Source: Faecalibacter sp. LW9 (lineage in GTDB: Bacteria > Bacteroidota > Bacteroidia > Flavobacteriales > Weeksellaceae). Taken from it: a stretch of 64,000 nt of DNA. The stretch covers positions 992,001-1,056,000 of the forward strand of contig NZ_CP141062.1 of the NCBI RefSeq assembly GCF_034661295.1, read 5' to 3'. Both the position numbers and the translations under genes were made by a program. Below are positions 1-9,468 of the stretch, piece after piece (the stretch's first letter is position 1; every line of letters starts with the position of its first letter). The notes under the pieces are model-generated. The model saw nothing but the letters and a program-made list of their open reading frames with translations, made no database searches and had not been told where the DNA came from.

Positions 1-1449
1 CCTGAATTCAGATAAATCGATCTCTTTTTTGAAACGATACATGCGAGATCGAATTCCTATACTTGGTAAGTATCCATTATCGATAAAATAATTGATATTA
101 TAACGCATATGATCACCTACAATGAAATCTGTCGATAACGTTGAATTTTTAAAAATAAAATTTCGATTGGTATAATTCAGCAATAAACCGGTCTTAAAAA
201 AATCATCGTAATGTAATCCAAATCTGATTTTTTGTTTTGTTGGATTTTCGGAAATATTTAATGTAAGGTTATAATCATTCGGTTCCACTTCATCCAATTT
301 GTATTGAATTTTGTTGAAATTTCCTGAAGAATATAATCTATTAATTCCTTTTTGAATTTGTTCATAACTTGCCAATTGAGGACTTTTAATTTTTAATTTT
401 CCCTCAATGTAATTTTTATTAAAAGTTTCGGCACCTTTAATTTCAACATCGCGGATTAATATATAATCTTTAAGATCGAGATTATTTCTCTTTTCTGTGG
501 CTCCTTGTATTGCAGCAATGTTTCGTAATTCATCCATTTTTTCGGTTGCGGCTTGCAAACCTAGTTGAAGTATGGGTTGAACCTCACTAAAACTAGCGAC
601 ATTGTACCCATTTAATTTTGGAGTAATCATAACATCTACCAATTGGCGTTGTTCATCTGAACGTTTCTCCATATTAAACTTGATGATTTGCATTAATACA
701 TCCGTAGCAGAATCTAATTCGTCTTGGGATTTTAACGGGTCTTGTAAATCTACTCCAATAATAATATCGGCTCCCATATCTTTCACCTCTTTCACAGGAA
801 AATTATTTAAAACACCACCATCAATGTAAAGTTTGTTATCAATTTTAACTGGTTTAATCATGGATGGATATGCACCACTGGCTAAAACGACTTGGGGTAG
901 AAATCCAGAATCAAATACTTTTTCTTCACCTGTTTCGATATCAGTGGCAATACAAATAAACGGTGTAGGAAGCTGTTTAAAATCTTTAATGTTATGAACA
1001 TGTCTGAACAAATAGGTTAATAAATCCAATGGTCCTTGGCCTGAAGAAATGGCTTGTGGAATGGATAATTTGAAGTTATTAAAAGGTAATTCTAATATGT
1101 ATTTTTCACTATTTGTTTTTTCAAAATATGGAATTTCTTCACGATCTTTTTCATTAATGATCAGAGAAGTCAAATCCATTTGTTGGATAATTGTTTCTAA
1201 TTCATCAGGCGAATATCCTGCGGCATATAATCCACCGACAATTGCTCCCATACTCGTTCCGCCGATGTAATCAATTGTAATTCCTGCTTCTTCAATTTTT
1301 TTTAATGCACCAATATGCGCATACCCTTTGGCGCCTCCACCGCTTAAAACAACCCCCACTTTAGGACGTTGTTTTTCTTGAATAGTATCTTGGGCAATGG
1401 TTGTTATAGGAATACATAAAATGGCTATCAAAATTCGCTTTAGCTTCAT
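1..1449 (-). CDS. Patatin-like phospholipase with outer-membrane barrel region (3' end outside window)
   Basis: The reverse strand is open from an ATG at 1449 to the window edge (483 codons). The N-terminus is a signal peptide ending near ITTIAQ. It is followed by the patatin oxyanion motif GGGAKGYAHIGAL and the nucleophile motif GGTSMG, which carries the catalytic serine. A DGG dyad motif (IDGGVLNNFP) is encoded near 805-820. Together these give the Ser-Asp dyad of patatin lipases. The distal part, toward position 1, resembles the POTRA and BamA-like surface-antigen half that Bacteroidota RssA-type proteins carry, so the product is probably an outer-membrane-anchored phospholipase. The natural stop lies beyond the window. 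The IS1182 element sits about 70 bp upstream of the start. Confidence 0.85.
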   Translation of the reverse strand, partial: MKLKRILIAILCIPITTIAQDTIQEKQRPKVGVVLSGGGAKGYAHIGALKKIEEAGITIDYIGGTSMGAIVGGLYAAGYSPDELETIIQQMDLTSLIINEKDREEIPYFEKTNSEKYILELPFNNFKLSIPQAISSGQGPLDLLTYLFRHVHNIKDFKQLPTPFICIATDIETGEEKVFDSGFLPQVVLASGAYPSMIKPVKIDNKLYIDGGVLNNFPVKEVKDMGADIIIGVDLQDPLKSQDELDSATDVLMQIIKFNMEKRSDEQRQLVDVMITPKLNGYNVASFSEVQPILQLGLQAATEKMDELRNIAAIQGATEKRNNLDLKDYILIRDVEIKGAETFNKNYIEGKLKIKSPQLASYEQIQKGINRLYSSGNFNKIQYKLDEVEPNDYNLTLNISENPTKQKIRFGLHYDDFFKTGLLLNYTNRNFIFKNSTLSTDFIVGDHMRYNINYFIDNGYLPSIGIRSRMYRFKKEIDLSEFR

Positions 1450-1518
1450 GAGAATTGGATTAGTTCTTATAAAGATACTTTAATTTTTGATGGAATGATT
1501 TAGCTTTTGGAAATAAAA

Positions 1519-1550
1519 GAGGCTGTCTCAAAAGACAGTCTCTTTTTTTT
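1519..1550 (+). terminator. Left IS terminus forming an inward-facing terminator hairpin
   Basis: Positions 1519-1527 pair with 1534-1542 (nine pairs including one G-T) around a TCAAAA loop, followed by eight T at 1543-1550. The flanking AAAA at 1515-1518 can extend the stem. This has the form of a Rho-independent terminator for transcripts entering the element from the left. The overlap with the IS inverted repeat is seen directly; termination activity is inferred. Confidence 0.6.
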
Positions 1551-1645
1551 GTATTTTATCTGATGAATCTAATTTTGTAATTTAATAGTTCAAAATTGAA
1601 TTAAATAAGCAAAAAATGTAAAAATGATGGTAAAATGAACTTTTT

Positions 1646-2983
1646 TCAGGTGATTTTCGCCATTTTCTTTAAGTTATGAGCAATAGCAAGTAAGCCGACT
1701 TCAATTTCGACTTTATCAACTCCTCTTAACATAAATCGTTTAAAGTTTTTGTTGTGTTTTATTTCGGCAAAAACTGGTTCAACATCGTGACATCTTTGTT
1801 TTCTGAGTTTGATACCTCTCACTGTATTGAGAAGTTTATATGCTTTTTCTCTTATTTTAGCCAGTTTGGGATTGCTCTCTGAAGAAGTAATTTGTCCTGA
1901 TTTTTGATCTTTTCTGAAGTAATTGTATTTTACGTAAGGTTTTATCTTTTTTGATTTAAGCAAGTTATAATTTTCTTCTGAGCCATAGCCCGCATCGGCT
2001 ACAAGCTCTTTTGGAGTTCTATGGTAATGCTGCTCAAAACCTGCTAAATGAGGTTTTAGAGTTTTTGTATCGGTTGGATTATGGTGAATAGAATAATGTA
2101 AAATATACTGTTTATTCGTGGAGATTTGCAGATTATAAGCGGGTTTTAGCTGACCATTTTTCATATGATCTTCTTTCATTCTCATAAATGTAGCATCTGT
2201 ATCGGTCTTAGAGTAAGAATTTCTTTGTTGTAAAATCTCTTCTTGTTTTTTGTATTTTTCTAAATTCTTAGACCAATTTTTCTTTCCATAATTGAGCTTT
2301 TGACGAATCTTTGATGGGATTTTTTTATCTTTCAAAACTTCATTTATCTTATCAATTGTTTGTGTGACTTTTTCAGAATCGATTTCTTTAAATTCAATAT
2401 TTTCTGTGTTTTGAAGCTCTTCTTTTGCTACACTTTCTGCGTAATTCCATAAGTCTTCTAACTGCTCAGAAATTCTAGCTTTGTGTTTTTTAATCGCTCT
2501 TCCCCAAACGAATGTATAGCGATTAGCGCTTGCCTCAATCTTAGTCCCATCAACAAAAGTGGTTGTTAAACTAACGATTCCTTCTTTTTCTAAAAGCAAG
2601 ACTATTTGAGTGAATATAGATTTCAGTTTACCTTTTAATCGCTCGCTACGAAAGCGATTTATCGTATTATGGTCAGGACGATTCATTCCAGAAAGCCACA
2701 TAAAATGAATATTTTCTTTCAGTGCTTGTTCTAATTTACGGCTTGAATAAATATTACTTAGGTAGCCATAAATCAACACTTTCAGAAGCATTTTTGGGTG
2801 ATAAGATGATGTTCCATATGGTTTATAGCTATTAATAAGATTTTTAATTGCTAAACCATCTATTATATTGGAAATAACTCTAACAGGATGCTTTTCTTCT
2901 ATCAACTCCGATAAATTTGGAGGAAAAAGCAAATTTTCTTTGGGATTGTAATCTTTAAAGACTATTTTCGAACTAGTATACAC
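1646..2983 (-). CDS. IS1182-family DDE transposase
   Basis: A 445-residue transposase, apparently intact. The N-terminal DUF772-type region (about 20-125) includes HPKMLLKVLIYGYL and ends in MNRPDHNTINRFRSERL. The DDE catalytic fold follows: FVDGTKIEA (Asp145), ELVADAGYGSEENY (Asp330) and VEPVFAEIKHN (Glu402). A charged insertion of roughly 100 residues lies between the first two acidic residues, as is usual in this family. The gene fills the space between the 15-bp inverted repeats. It would be read through from murF-alr if the right-end terminator did not intervene. No frameshift is visible, so the element may still be mobile. Confidence 0.93.
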   Translation of the reverse strand: MYTSSKIVFKDYNPKENLLFPPNLSELIEEKHPVRVISNIIDGLAIKNLINSYKPYGTSSYHPKMLLKVLIYGYLSNIYSSRKLEQALKENIHFMWLSGMNRPDHNTINRFRSERLKGKLKSIFTQIVLLLEKEGIVSLTTTFVDGTKIEASANRYTFVWGRAIKKHKARISEQLEDLWNYAESVAKEELQNTENIEFKEIDSEKVTQTIDKINEVLKDKKIPSKIRQKLNYGKKNWSKNLEKYKKQEEILQQRNSYSKTDTDATFMRMKEDHMKNGQLKPAYNLQISTNKQYILHYSIHHNPTDTKTLKPHLAGFEQHYHRTPKELVADAGYGSEENYNLLKSKKIKPYVKYNYFRKDQKSGQITSSESNPKLAKIREKAYKLLNTVRGIKLRKQRCHDVEPVFAEIKHNKNFKRFMLRGVDKVEIEVGLLAIAHNLKKMAKIT

Positions 2984-3039
2984 ACAGCAATTTAATAAAA
3001 TTGCACCAATTGGGAAAGCTTAGGCTTTCCTTTTTTCTT

Positions 3040-3070
3040 AAAAAAAAGCTGTCTCACTTTTGAGACAGCC
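3040..3070 (-). terminator. Right IS terminus forming a terminator directly after murF-alr
   Basis: On the reverse strand the stem GCTGTCTCA (3070-3062) and TGAGACAGC (3057-3049) pairs perfectly around an AAAG loop. It is followed by a T-run complementary to the A-run at about 3041-3048. The hairpin begins only a few bases after the murF-alr stop at 3079, so it is well placed to end that transcript before it reaches the transposase gene. It overlaps the IS inverted repeat. Confidence 0.75.
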
Positions 3071-3078
3071 TCATGTTC

Positions 3079-5544
3079 TTATTCTTTATAATATACACGA
3101 TTGACCCGCTGATCAATCGAAGTTAAAACTTCATATGGAATGGTATCAAGATCTTTTGTAATATCAGCTAATGTTGGATACGATCCAAAAATAATCACTT
3201 CATCACCTTCTTTACAATCAATGTCCGTTACATCAATCATCATCATGTCCATGCATATGGTTCCGGTAATTGGAGCTAATTTTCCATGAATACCTACTTT
3301 CCCTTTTCCATAACCTAATGAACGACGAATACCATCGGCATAGCCAACAGGTAAAGTAGCAATACGTGAAGGTCGTTGTGCTGTAAAACGGCGACCATAG
3401 GAAACAGTTTCTCCAACTTTAAGTTCAGATATCTGAGAAATTACCGTTTTGAATTGAACGACAGGTTTTAATCGTTTGTTCATAAAATCGGAATATTCTG
3501 AATAGCCATACATTCCGATTCCTAAGCGAACCATATCGTATTGATGATCATTATAAGCTACAATTCCAGGTGAGTTTAGACAATGCTTGATGGGCTTGAT
3601 ATTAAGACCTTCAGAAAGGATTTGATATCCATTATTAAAACGTCCAAATTGATAATTGACATACTCCTTTTCATCTTCCATATCGGCTGTAGCCAGATGA
3701 GTAAAAATCGATTGTACAAAAACTTGTGGTGTATTTTTTAGAGTTTCAATTAATTGATCGTATTCTTCTTCATGAAATCCTAAACGATTCATCCCCGTTT
3801 CCAACTTAATGTGGATGGGATATGGACTTGAAATCTGTTTTTCTTTCAGTTTTTTTACAAAAAGATCTAAAACACGGAAACTATAAATTTCAGGTTCCAA
3901 TTGATAATCGATAACAGTAGAATAACTGCTTTGTTCTGGATTCATCACAATAATTGGTAAAGTGATACCAGCTTTACGTAACTCTTTCCCTTCATCGGCG
4001 ATGGCTACACCCAAATAATCCACTCCATTATTTTCAAGCACATTGGCCACCTCATAACTTCCGACACCATAGCTATTCGCCTTTACCATACACATCATTT
4101 TGGTGGATGGTTTTAACAAGGAGCGATAGGTTTTGATGTTTTCAATCAAATGCTGAAGATTTATTTCGAGTACCGTATCATGAGTACGAGTTTCTAATTC
4201 TTCTGAAATTTTTTCCAATTGAAATGGTCGAGCGCCTTTTAATAAAATGGCTTCGTCAAACACATTTTGTGTTTTAAATTGTTCTAAAAAATCATCTGTT
4301 GTTTTGTATGAACGAACATATGAAGTGAACAAGTCTTTGTATGTTGAGATTTTATCTCCAATTAAAACAACTTCTGTGAATTGATAGGGATTAACTAAAT
4401 CTGCTGTTTGTTGATACAATTCAACATCTGAAAGATTACTTTGTAAAATATCAGTTAAAACTAATGTTTTACGGTCTTTCTTTTGTTGATTTAAAACATT
4501 TAAACCAATTTTTAAAGAATTTAAATCTGAATTAAAGGTGTCATTAATAATGATTGAATTGTTAATAGCTTCCTTAATTTCAAGACGCATTTCGATGGGT
4601 AAAAGTTCTTTAAAATTCGATTTATATTGTTTGTAATCAATATTTAAACCGATTAATGTCGTTAAACAGATTAAGCTGTTTTTAATGGAAGCATCGTCCG
4701 TAAAAGGAATCTCATATGTGAAAATTTCATCATTATGTAAAATAGAAATTTCTGTATTTGATTCTTGATGTATAATTTCCTTAATTTGAACTAAAGCAGA
4801 ATCAGAATAACCATAAGTGAATTTATCAATATGAGAAAATTCGGGTTGAGTTGAAAGGATATGATGCAATTTTGAATTTTCAACATTGTACACCAATTTT
4901 TCAACATGCCGGAATAATTTTAATTTCTCATGAATCAATTCATCTTGGGATGAAAAATTCTCGAGATGAGCGTCACCAATTTTTGTTAAGACTCCAGTGG
5001 TTGGTTGAATCATTTCTTCCAAACGTCGCATTTCGTTTGGCAATGAAATTCCAGCTTCGAAAATGCCTAAATTATGATCTTCTTCCATTTGAAGGACCGA
5101 TAATGCTGCACCCAATTGCGAGTTATAACTTTTAGGACTACGAACGATGTTGAATTTTTTCCACAACAATTGATTCAACCATTCCTTCACGATTGTTTTA
5201 CCATTGGAACCGGTGATTCCTAAAACGGGAAGATCAAATTGTTGGCGATGAAATTTAGCCCATACCTGTAAAGCCTGTAAAGGATGATCAACAATGATTT
5301 GATTTATTTGGTTGTATTGAGTGATGGGGTGTTGAACAACAAATGTTCGTATGCCTTTATGATAAGCATCTTGGATATAAGAGTGTCCATCTTTTTGATT
5401 CCCAGAAAGGGCAAAGAAAATGGCATTTTTTGGATGAACAATTAAACGAGAATCGAAAAATATTTGTTCGATAGGCGTTTGATCATCTCCAATCAATTGA
5501 CCAGAGACGATCGCTGCTATAGTTTGTAATTTATAACTTTTCAA
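3079..5544 (-). CDS. murF-alr: Bifunctional MurF ligase / alanine racemase fusion
   Basis: An 821-residue fusion typical of Bacteroidota. The MurF half (about 1-450) adds D-Ala-D-Ala to the UDP-MurNAc-tripeptide and shows the ATP site GITGSNGKT at 109-117. The alanine racemase half starts near residue 455. It has the PLP lysine in [10 protein letters not shown] (Lys488) and the C-terminal [11 protein letters not shown], and it supplies D-alanine. One polypeptide therefore makes and uses D-Ala in cytoplasmic peptidoglycan synthesis. The start used here is TTG at 5544, which overlaps the restored thymidine kinase reading frame (stop at 5531-5533) and suggests translational coupling. Both halves look intact. 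Confidence 0.95.
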   Translation of the reverse strand: MKSYKLQTIAAIVSGQLIGDDQTPIEQIFFDSRLIVHPKNAIFFALSGNQKDGHSYIQDAYHKGIRTFVVQHPITQYNQINQIIVDHPLQALQVWAKFHRQQFDLPVLGITGSNGKTIVKEWLNQLLWKKFNIVRSPKSYNSQLGAALSVLQMEEDHNLGIFEAGISLPNEMRRLEEMIQPTTGVLTKIGDAHLENFSSQDELIHEKLKLFRHVEKLVYNVENSKLHHILSTQPEFSHIDKFTYGYSDSALVQIKEIIHQESNTEISILHNDEIFTYEIPFTDDASIKNSLICLTTLIGLNIDYKQYKSNFKELLPIEMRLEIKEAINNSIIINDTFNSDLNSLKIGLNVLNQQKKDRKTLVLTDILQSNLSDVELYQQTADLVNPYQFTEVVLIGDKISTYKDLFTSYVRSYKTTDDFLEQFKTQNVFDEAILLKGARPFQLEKISEELETRTHDTVLEINLQHLIENIKTYRSLLKPSTKMMCMVKANSYGVGSYEVANVLENNGVDYLGVAIADEGKELRKAGITLPIIVMNPEQSSYSTVIDYQLEPEIYSFRVLDLFVKKLKEKQISSPYPIHIKLETGMNRLGFHEEEYDQLIETLKNTPQVFVQSIFTHLATADMEDEKEYVNYQFGRFNNGYQILSEGLNIKPIKHCLNSPGIVAYNDHQYDMVRLGIGMYGYSEYSDFMNKRLKPVVQFKTVISQISELKVGETVSYGRRFTAQRPSRIATLPVGYADGIRRSLGYGKGKVGIHGKLAPITGTICMDMMMIDVTDIDCKEGDEVIIFGSYPTLADITKDLDTIPYEVLTSIDQRVNRVYYKE

Positions 5545-6127
5545 TTTTTACTTTGTTATTTTCTTCCCAATACGCACGTCTGCTTAACGGTTCATATTCA
5601 GAAGTTTCTCCTAATTCGACTAACTTTTCGCTATCGATAATACGGTGCGAATAGTGTGCCAAACCACCAGTACGTACACAAATGGCATGTACTTTAGTCA
5701 CATATTCGGCAGTGCCATTAAATTAGGCATTGGTCCGAATGGTGGTACCTTTAAAGTCCATATCTAATCCTGCGACAATGACGCGTTTGCCTTGATTGGC
5801 TAATTCGTTTGCCACATCGACAATACCTTCATCAAAGAATTGCGCTTCGTCAATTCCTACCACATCACAATCGTCAGCTAATAATAAGATACTTGAAGAG
5901 TATTCGACTGGCGTACTTGTAATAGCATTTTGATTGTGAGACACCACTTCACGATCAGCATAGCGCGTGTCTACTGTTGGTTTAAAAATTTCTACCCGTT
6001 GTTTAGCGAATTCAGCACGCTTTAAACGACGAATTAATTCTTCTGTTTTACCAGAAAACATTGAACCACAGATGACTTCTATCCAACCTGTTTTGTTATG
6101 ATCTTGAAATGTATTTTCGATAAACAT
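5531..6127 (-). pseudogene. tdk: Thymidine kinase, disrupted by two nearby compensating indels
   Basis: The type II thymidine kinase frame starts at 6127, with a P-loop (GSMFSGKT, 21-28) and DEAQFF (93-98). It runs to GLDMDFKG and then hits TAA at 5723-5725. The conserved continuation (PFGPMPNLM, then [17 protein letters not shown] and [13 protein letters not shown]) is present in other frames. One base appears gained near 5741-5749 and one lost near 5714-5717. The net shift is zero, so the whole 597-bp span would encode 198 residues, the normal family length. The restored frame ends with TAA at 5531-5533 inside the murF-alr start. A TAAATTTG promoter box lies at 6164-6171. This is either a true pseudogene or two sequencing errors. 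Confidence 0.8.
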
Positions 6128-6270
6128 AAAAAAGATATGTTAGTGTTTATTAGAAATGAAAAGCAAATTTACGGAATAAATTAGATGATGAAATAATATT
6201 TATTCCATTCACTTATTAAAACAAAAGTTATATTTTTACCAAAATATTATAATAAAAAACATAAATACTA
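6128..6270. promoter_or_regulatory. Divergent intergenic region between tdk and the polysaccharide locus
   Basis: A 143-bp AT-rich gap must carry promoters in both directions. On the reverse strand TAAATTTG (6171-6164) matches the Bacteroidota -7 box TAnnTTTG and is placed for tdk-murF-alr. I see no good TTG at the matching -33 spacing. On the forward strand only near matches (TATATTTT around 6229-6236) are visible upstream of the locus. Confidence 0.4.
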
Positions 6271-6834
6271 ATGAAAAAATTATTATTATCAGGATTAGTC
6301 CTTTTATCAATATTTACAATCACCTCTTGTACAGAAAAAGATAAAAATGAGATAGAGACAACGAATGTAAATGAAGATTTAAAAGATAAATTAGTAGTTA
6401 CTGTTGAAGGAGTGTTTCCAAAAAATGATCGTTTACAATTATTTTATTCAAATGATTCTAAATTTGATGAAAAGCAATCTCTTTTTGAAGCTGTCTATGG
6501 ACAGACTGTTTTACAAGAAGTTGTATTTGTTTTGCCTAATAATGTTAAACCACAACAATTGAGATTAGATTTAGGTGAAAATCCAAATCAAACCAATATT
6601 ACCATAAAGGATATAAAAGTAGAATATAATGGTTTATCTATAGAACATGAACCAGAAAAATTTAGAGAATATTTTGAGGATACCTATTTTACTGTTTATA
6701 ATCCTACGACTCGTGAATATGATTTAAGAGCAAATGATAACAATGTATTTGATCCTATATTAATGGGTTCTGAGAAATTAAAACGAAGCTTAAATTCTTT
6801 ATATAATAATAGTAATAAGCAAACGGATAAATAA
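6271..6834 (+). CDS. Lipoprotein of the polysaccharide locus (paralogue of the gene at 7753)
   Basis: A 187-residue predicted lipoprotein: hydrophobic leader, then lipobox ITSC with Cys20. I do not recognise a named family. The middle region (LQLFYSND, later QQLRLDLGENP and ITIKDIKVEYNG) aligns with the protein encoded at 7753 and looks like a beta-rich accessory domain. Its LRLDLG and IxIKxIK pattern recalls beta-sandwich modules attached to some polysaccharide enzymes; that comparison is from memory. It is the first gene of the locus, and its stop overlaps the next start by one base (TAATG). A role in binding or exporting glycan is only inferred from context. Confidence 0.6.
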   Translation: MKKLLLSGLVLLSIFTITSCTEKDKNEIETTNVNEDLKDKLVVTVEGVFPKNDRLQLFYSNDSKFDEKQSLFEAVYGQTVLQEVVFVLPNNVKPQQLRLDLGENPNQTNITIKDIKVEYNGLSIEHEPEKFREYFEDTYFTVYNPTTREYDLRANDNNVFDPILMGSEKLKRSLNSLYNNSNKQTDK

Positions 6835-7763
6835 TGAATCATTCAAAATTTGAAAATGATACTGACATAAGTTTAGGAAGTTTATTTTCTTTAACTCGAA
6901 ATCTGTTTCAAGGGATACTTCAGAATATTATTTTTTTTATAAAATTTATTTTAAAAAATATTAAGCTTGTAATAGGAATAATTGTAATAGGAATAGCAAT
7001 AGGCTATTTTTTAGATTATAATCAAGGGAAAACTTATAGAAATGAGATTATTGTAGCACCAAAGTTTAATAGTGTTGATTATTTATATAGTGCTGTTAAT
7101 AATTATCAATCAGATTTAGATGCTCTCGATAAAAAATATGCTCAACATATTAAACGTGTTGAAATTAGCGCCATAGAAGATATTTATACTTTTGTTGCTC
7201 AAACAGATCAAACGTTACAAGTTTTCAAAATTTTAGCAGAAAATGGTGATATAAAAAAGTTGTTATCCGATGATAATACAGCTCGTAATTATAGATATCA
7301 TAAATTAGTTATTTATACAGATACACCGAACAATCAATCTATTGTAAATGCATATTTAAAGCATATTAATAGTAATAATTACTTTATTGCTAAACAAAAA
7401 GTAGCGATTAAAAATGCACAACTAAAGATTGAAGATGTAAAAATATCTATCGACCAGATTAATCGTTTATTAGATAAAGAAATTGAGAGTAAGCAACAAG
7501 TTTCTCAGAATTTAAATATTAATACGACATCTGAAACGAATGATATTATTAATACAAAATCAAAACTAATTTCTGATTTAAATTGGTTAGAAACTGATTT
7601 AATTGAACAAAGTAAAATCATATTTGATGTATCACAGAACTTAAATATCCATCAAAATAAATTTATTTTGTTTCGTAGTATATTTTATGTTCCATTGTTA
7701 TTATTATCCTTATTTTTTCTTTCAAAACTTGGATTTATAATCTATAAAAAATATGTGGTTTAG
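6834..7763 (+). CDS. Wzz-like chain-length / co-polymerase membrane protein
   Basis: A 309-residue protein with the Wzz topology: a cytoplasmic N-terminus, a first membrane segment at about 43-60 (LVIGIIVIGIAIGYFLDY), a periplasmic domain with coiled-coil character, and a second membrane segment near 283-302 (FYVPLLLLSLFFLSKLGFI). No tyrosine-kinase domain is fused to it and none is encoded next to it. In Wzx/Wzy systems such proteins set polymer length. It overlaps the lipoprotein genes on both sides (1 bp upstream, 11 bp downstream). Sequence similarity to classic Wzz is weak; the assignment rests on topology and neighbourhood. Confidence 0.65.
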   Translation: MNHSKFENDTDISLGSLFSLTRNLFQGILQNIIFFIKFILKNIKLVIGIIVIGIAIGYFLDYNQGKTYRNEIIVAPKFNSVDYLYSAVNNYQSDLDALDKKYAQHIKRVEISAIEDIYTFVAQTDQTLQVFKILAENGDIKKLLSDDNTARNYRYHKLVIYTDTPNNQSIVNAYLKHINSNNYFIAKQKVAIKNAQLKIEDVKISIDQINRLLDKEIESKQQVSQNLNINTTSETNDIINTKSKLISDLNWLETDLIEQSKIIFDVSQNLNIHQNKFILFRSIFYVPLLLLSLFFLSKLGFIIYKKYVV

Positions 7764-8208
7764 GCTTCTATCGATATGGCTTCTACTTCTTGTTTTCACA
7801 AGTTGCTCAACATCATCAGCAGATTATAAAATAGAAGTAGCATCTCCAACAAAAGATGTACAGTTGAAGTTATTTTATCAAGATAATTATATTGATAATT
7901 ACACTGAAGAAAAATCCATACAATCTACTTTTAAAAATTCTTCTTATTCATTTGAGATTATGAACGCATCAATACAAAGAATAAGATTAGATTTTGATAA
8001 CTTACAACGAGATAGTGTAATCGTACAAAATATTACACTATCACGTGACACGAAGAAAATCAAGCTAGAAGGAAAGGATCTTAAAGATTTCTTTATGTTA
8101 TTACCCACTATTGAAGGGGAATTGCTTAACGATAATAGTCTATTATTAAAAATAACAGATAAAGAAGATCCTTATATAGTTTCTAAAAACTTGAACCTCT
8201 TATGGTAA
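7753..8208 (+). CDS. Second small lipoprotein flanking the Wzz-like gene
   Basis: A 151-residue predicted lipoprotein (leader ending in FTSC, Cys18). Its core matches the 6271 protein in order: LKLFYQDNY with LQLFYSNDS, IQRIRLDFDN with PQQLRLDLGE, VIVQNITLS with ITIKDIKVE, then a shared LKDFF/FREYF segment. The two therefore look like diverged paralogues placed on either side of the chain-length regulator. It overlaps the upstream gene by 11 bp and ends 12 bp before the flippase gene. Function is unknown; an envelope-anchored partner of the Wzz-like protein is an inference. Confidence 0.6.
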   Translation: MWFRLLSIWLLLLVFTSCSTSSADYKIEVASPTKDVQLKLFYQDNYIDNYTEEKSIQSTFKNSSYSFEIMNASIQRIRLDFDNLQRDSVIVQNITLSRDTKKIKLEGKDLKDFFMLLPTIEGELLNDNSLLLKITDKEDPYIVSKNLNLLW

Positions 8209-8220
8209 AACAAACATATT

Positions 8221-9468
8221 GTGAATAACCAATTTCTTAAAAACCTTTCTTACTTAACACTTATACAGATTAGTAATGCTTTTATCCCATTGCTCATCAT
8301 TCCTTATATCAGTAGAATAATAGGTGTAGAGAATTTTAGTTCATTAGAATTTACACGGATATACTGTTATTATTTCACCATCTTTATTAATTATGGATTT
8401 GATTTAACAATTACGCGATATATATCGATAAATCGTGAGAATCGTTTTAAAGTAAATCGAATGGTTAATCAAACCATTTATGCTAAAGTCTTTTTATTCT
8501 TAATAAGTACGATATTTTTTTTAGCATCCTTAGAATTTTATGAGGCGTTGGAATCTGTAAAATTATTACTGATTTTAACATTTTTAATAAATGTAGGTTA
8601 TTTATTCTACCCCATTTGGTTTTTTCAAGGGGTTGAAAAAATGGCTAAAATTTCAATTATCAATTTTATTAGTAAATGTTTAATAGCTCTGCTTACCATA
8701 TTATTAATCACGTCGAAAGAAGACTATTGGTTGTACAATTTCTTTCAGTCCTTGGGGATGATAGGAATTGCAATTTACAGTTTATACATTTTAAAAATTA
8801 AATTTTCATGCTATTGGGAAAAGCCTCAATTAGTTGTGATAAAAAAAATATTAGTAGAAGGGTTTCCGATCTTTTTTGGAACCATTTTAGTTACCGTAAT
8901 TACTTCTCTTTATTTTATTTTTTTTAAATCTTATTCCAACACAGAAGAACTGGCTAAATTTTCAACATCAAATAAGTTAATTGCGACGCTACAATTACTA
9001 ATCTTATTGCCATTTAGTCAAGCTTTTTTTCCCTTAATTAATAAGAAATTAAATGAAGGAAGAAGTATTTTCAAAAAATATATTAAAATAGCCTCATTGG
9101 GCATAATTCTAGTCGCAGGTGCACAAGGGATGGTAGTATATTTATTTCCAGAGCTTATTATAAAAATTGTATTTGGAAAAGATTTTTTAATAGCCACGGA
9201 AAGTGTAAAAATATTAGCTTTTTTACCCTTATTTGCTTGTTTAACGAATGTCTATGGTTATCAAGGATTGTTAAGCCTAAAAAAGGATAAATTATTTTTA
9301 TATATCCACATCTTATTTGCTGTAGTATGTGTTGTAAGTAATTTTATTTTTATTAATAATTATGATACAAGTACAGCATCTTATATCCGAATAGGAATGG
9401 AAATCGCGATGGCGTTAACTTGTTTTTTATTATATCTATATTTTGTAAAGGATGGAAAATCAAATTAG
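8221..9468 (+). CDS. Wzx-type oligosaccharide flippase
   Basis: A 415-residue, very hydrophobic protein with about 12 predicted membrane segments. Its N-terminal NLSYLTLIQISNAFIPLLII is the usual opening of polysaccharide biosynthesis (MATE-like) flippases, and YPIWFFQGVEKM is the characteristic loop. It should move undecaprenyl-linked repeat units across the inner membrane. The start is GTG, 12 bp after the preceding gene. The 3' end overlaps the next glycosyltransferase by 17 bp, so the genes are co-transcribed. Confidence in the family is high; the substrate is unknown. Confidence 0.9.
   Translation: MNNQFLKNLSYLTLIQISNAFIPLLIIPYISRIIGVENFSSLEFTRIYCYYFTIFINYGFDLTITRYISINRENRFKVNRMVNQTIYAKVFLFLISTIFFLASLEFYEALESVKLLLILTFLINVGYLFYPIWFFQGVEKMAKISIINFISKCLIALLTILLITSKEDYWLYNFFQSLGMIGIAIYSLYILKIKFSCYWEKPQLVVIKKILVEGFPIFFGTILVTVITSLYFIFFKSYSNTEELAKFSTSNKLIATLQLLILLPFSQAFFPLINKKLNEGRSIFKKYIKIASLGIILVAGAQGMVVYLFPELIIKIVFGKDFLIATESVKILAFLPLFACLTNVYGYQGLLSLKKDKLFLYIHILFAVVCVVSNFIFINNYDTSTASYIRIGMEIAMALTCFLLYLYFVKDGKSN

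Larger units (their letters stand above)
1519..3072 (-). mobile_element. IS1182-family insertion sequence, complete
   Basis: A transposase gene is bracketed by perfect 15-bp inverted repeats reading GAGGCTGTCTCAAAA inward: left at 1519-1533, right (complement) at 3058-3072. This terminus is typical of IS1182 elements in Bacteroidota. Total length is 1554 bp. I see no convincing target duplication: the left flank reads AAATAAAA and the right flank ATGTTCTT. The element lies just downstream of murF-alr (6 bp after its stop) and upstream of the patatin gene. Its ends also form hairpins followed by T-runs, listed separately. Confidence 0.9.

Noticed and set aside
1511-3080. Target-site duplication around the IS1182 element
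   Set aside because: The flanks (AAATAAAA and ATGTTCTT) share no convincing direct repeat.
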